A stretch of DNA of 63,302 bases, from contig CABVRW010000017.1 in the NCBI GenBank assembly GCA_902500785.1, forward strand, positions 1 through 63,302, in the 5' to 3' direction. Source of the DNA: an uncultured Nitrospira sp. (GTDB lineage Bacteria; Nitrospirota; Nitrospiria; Nitrospirales; Nitrospiraceae). The position numbers and the translations under genes are program-made. Under the pieces are notes generated by a model, which did no database searches, was not told the DNA's origin, and saw only the letters and a program-made list of their open reading frames with translations. Positions 61,444 through 63,302 of this stretch are shown piece by piece; position 1 is the first letter of the stretch; every line of letters begins with the position of its first letter.

Positions 61444-62133
61444 CTAGTAATTCGTCGAGCTGGTTGAACTATCTCTACTGGATGCGGCCGGGGTAGCCAG
61501 GGGCTTAGAAGAGGTTACTTCGCTGGTCATGAGCCCGGACCCCGGTGGGCAAATGTTTTCCGGCGCGACGGCACCAGGGTTGCGTATGCCCCAGGCCGTT
61601 GCGAGGGCATGGCAGGTCAGGAGGCTGATGCCTTCTTCGATATTGCCGAACCGTTCAGTCGATTGAGCCTTGCCGCTCCATTCAATTTCGCCGGTATTGA
61701 CATCGACGGCCCTGAGGGCAATTGTGGCGGAATAGACCCGTTGGCTGTGAGGGAAGCCGGTACTCCAATCGAGCGCCTCCCAGGTTCCTATCTCGGCATT
61801 GCTAAACACCACCAGCCGCGCGCCTACGAGTTTGGCCATTCGCAGCACGTCTGTTTCAAGGTACTGATAGCCGGTGAGACTTACTTTCTGGTCAGCCGCC
61901 GCCTGCAGCACTTTCGTCTGGTCCACGACGAGAATGCCCTTTTTGAGCAACCAGGTACTCGCACTCTGGACCGTGTCGGGACGACCACCCCAGACAACGG
62001 CGCGAGTGTATGGGGCGGGGAGTTTTGAGTGGAAGCCATCCGTCGTCGGGGTTTCGACAAACGCATACCCATGGCAACCGGCTGTTGCCAGGAAGAGTAT
62101 CGACAAATACAGGAACAGATTCGCCGGCTTCAT
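61444..62133 (-). CDS. Hypothetical lipoprotein
   Basis: A 229-residue lipoprotein: signal ending LFLATAGC (Cys20) and a mature domain with DTVQSASTWLLKKGILVVDQ, DVLRMAKLVGARLVVFSNAE and TIALRAVDVNTGEIEWSGKA. This order, a strand-helix pattern then a beta hairpin with NTGEIEWSG, is like the CsgG/FlgO family of envelope proteins. The C-terminal 35 residues are Ser/Thr rich. It is the first of a minus-strand run. Family assignment is tentative. Confidence 0.68.
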   Translation of the reverse strand: MKPANLFLYLSILFLATAGCHGYAFVETPTTDGFHSKLPAPYTRAVVWGGRPDTVQSASTWLLKKGILVVDQTKVLQAAADQKVSLTGYQYLETDVLRMAKLVGARLVVFSNAEIGTWEALDWSTGFPHSQRVYSATIALRAVDVNTGEIEWSGKAQSTERFGNIEEGISLLTCHALATAWGIRNPGAVAPENICPPGSGLMTSEVTSSKPLATPAASSRDSSTSSTNY

Positions 62134-62664
62134 GGGACTCTTACGACAAGAAGTTGCTGCGGGCCGTCACGGCGTGCAGTCGAATGCATTGGTCAATTAT
62201 CGATAGTATACATGAACAATTCTACCTACGTCTGCTGTATTCGTCGAGGTGCTTCGAATATCCGACCGCGACATGGCCGCCATAGCCTTACTTATGTGAT
62301 TCATCCATGGCGAGATGTAGATATAGTCGGCCAGCAGCGTTCTCTGCCTCCGTGAATCGTAACGCGTACCTAGTCAGGGATTGCAACTGAGCTGTACCGA
62401 GATGAACGACGGACTAAGAGGCTGGCGTTGTGCTGCCTTCTGCGGACTCGCTTGATGGCGACACGACACGTGAGCTGAATGCAGCCGATGAGGCAACAAT
62501 CGATCGTTGCCGCAGTCTGCGAGGAATTGTCGATGAGCCGACCCGTTCCATCGGAACGTTGCAGGGTGATGAGAACAGGGCAGGGGAGAGTGGAACAGGC
62601 CTGGACTGGCCGGGTCGTAGGAAAGGCGGCGGTTCCATTCATGATCAACAGAACCGCCGCACGC
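62134..62664. other. Non-coding stretch between lipoprotein and small membrane protein
   Basis: About 530 bp without a supported gene. A 99-codon plus-strand frame at 62430 has no ribosome site and overlaps the 43-residue gene antisense. Confidence 0.4.
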
Positions 62665-62796
62665 TTACACGATCTCGACCTGAGGAAAGCCGTTCTGGTC
62701 GCCCGTCTGTTTGGGTCGGTCGGCCCTGATCATGATCTGGATGGCGACGAGGGGAAGAAGTGCATAACCGATTAGGATCAACGGAAACTCAATCAT
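62665..62796 (-). CDS. Small membrane protein with a strong ribosome site (43 aa)
   Basis: A 43-residue protein with one membrane helix (MIEFPLILIGYALLPLVAIQ) followed by a basic then polar tail (RADRPKQTGDQNG). It is supported by an ideal AAGGAG eight bases before the ATG at 62796, a complete frame and a stop at 62665. It is too short to show homology; small proteins of this layout often join larger membrane complexes. No neighbour points to a partner. Confidence 0.55.
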   Translation of the reverse strand: MIEFPLILIGYALLPLVAIQIMIRADRPKQTGDQNGFPQVEIV

Positions 62797-63251
62797 GATG
62801 TGGACTCCTTTGTGATGTGGAGCATCCATTGCAATCTTGGTACCGATCTGCGGCCAGGTCGTAACCCATTGATTATTTATGCGACGTTAGCGACTCAACA
62901 CAAAAGCGTTCCGGATGTGAGTCGAGAACCGGCGCAAAGAACTGTGCAATGGCAACATTTTGCGCTGAGCCGGAAGGCCTAAGGGTGGTCGTGCGAAAGG
63001 CAGGTGCTGGTCGAGTCCTCGCTCCGGTTTTGATGGAAGCGCGGTGCGCCGCTTGATCTCCGTATCACTTGATCTCCGTATCATTGGTGACTTGGGGAGA
63101 CCGGCAGAAAACCACGGGAAGGCACCTCAGGTCATGCGTGACGGGCCGGACCGAGCAAGAGGTATCGGAGAGATTCTGAACCGCACAGAACCTCTCAACA
63201 ATCGCGACTGTAGGCGCAGTTGAGTACAGCTCAATGGAGGCTGGGTGTGGA
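62797..63251. other. Non-coding stretch before tRNA-Arg
   Basis: About 455 bp without a supported gene. It carries the tandem 16-bp repeat described separately and may hold the tail of tRNA-Arg processing. Confidence 0.4.
63052..63083. repeat. Perfect 16-bp tandem duplication
   Basis: Two adjacent copies of CTTGATCTCCGTATCA, in non-coding DNA about 170 bp before tRNA-Arg's 3' end. Probably recent slippage. Confidence 0.85.
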
Positions 63252-63302
63252 TGGTGCCCCCGACACGAATTGAACGTGCGACCCGCGGTTTAGGAAACCG
63301 CT
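63252..63302 (-). tRNA. tRNA-Arg (anticodon CCT), 3' part, cut by window edge
   Basis: The 3' 51 nt of a tRNA on the minus strand: anticodon loop TTCCTAA (anticodon CCT, codon AGG), variable loop, T arm with TTCAATT, acceptor CGGGGGC, discriminator A and encoded CCA. The 5' part lies beyond the window. Confidence 0.9.

Noticed and set aside
62430-62729. 99-codon plus-strand frame near the right end
   Set aside because: No ribosome site, composition unlike neighbours and antisense to a better-supported small gene.

Overview
The window is a gene-dense, GC-rich bacterial chromosome segment that most resembles Nitrospira (phylum Nitrospirota). This rests on the gene mix and recalled protein likeness: split pyruvate-carboxylase subunits, a hemE-hemH-hemG operon, many sigma-54 regulators and phosphorelay proteins, several lipoprotein-type redox enzymes, and a Nitrospira-like intergenic repeat. 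No 16S gene is present, so the genus is an inference.

Layout. 1-9.4 kb, mostly minus strand: tenA, sthA, a lipoprotein thiol peroxidase, a lipoprotein alpha/beta hydrolase, pycB and pycA, a TIG protein, an orphan phosphate-binding-like protein and a zinc-ribbon protein. 9.5-19.4 kb: small unknowns, a DMT transporter, a fatty-acid desaturase, hemE-hemH-hemG with an unknown downstream gene, mazG and a DUF1844 protein. 19.6-25.5 kb: an NtrY/NtrX-like two-component pair, an intergenic repeat pair, purM-purN. 25.58 kb: tRNA-Ala(CGC), followed by an accessory island to about 31.7 kb with the 3' remnant of an RND metal-efflux pump joined in frame to a DedA protein, a decayed IS3-family element and an MBOAT/SGNH acylation pair. 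31.7-35.8 kb: a phosphorelay cluster (Hpt, hybrid kinase, diguanylate cyclase, zinc-tailed response regulator). 36-44.5 kb: YqeY, an MFS transporter, glutathione peroxidase, HtpX, a cupredoxin, squalene/phytoene synthase and a four-gene Fe-S/CxxC operon divergent from alanine dehydrogenase. 45.6-51.2 kb: tRNA-Pro(CGG), acylphosphatase, an alternative sigma factor, apt, a DksA-like protein, queC, a cytochrome c with a tiny membrane partner, and an SPFH lipoprotein. 52-57 kb: malQ and a second sigma-54 two-component pair. 57-62 kb: small regulators and lipoproteins plus a large protein ending in a degenerate DpnII/MboI-type nuclease fold. The right edge cuts a minus-strand tRNA-Arg(CCT).

How it fits together. 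pycA/pycB would feed oxaloacetate into an autotroph's central metabolism. hemE-hemH-hemG supply heme. Tpx, GPx, HtpX, the cupredoxin and cytochrome c form an envelope redox and stress theme. The phosphorelay cluster with its c-di-GMP synthase lies beside the MBOAT/SGNH pair, so control of surface-polymer acylation is conceivable but unproven.

Most unusual items: a PD-(D/E)XK-type domain with two of three catalytic residues replaced, on a long Pro/Ala/Thr-rich linker; a squalene-synthase gene with no ATG/GTG/TTG start; an Fe-S operon of unknown role; a one-Cys lipoprotein Tpx; an NtrX-like regulator with GSFSGA in place of GAFTGA; apparently leaderless hemE; and two small membrane proteins (43 and 58 residues) with good start signals. 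No CRISPR array, rRNA or phage was seen.
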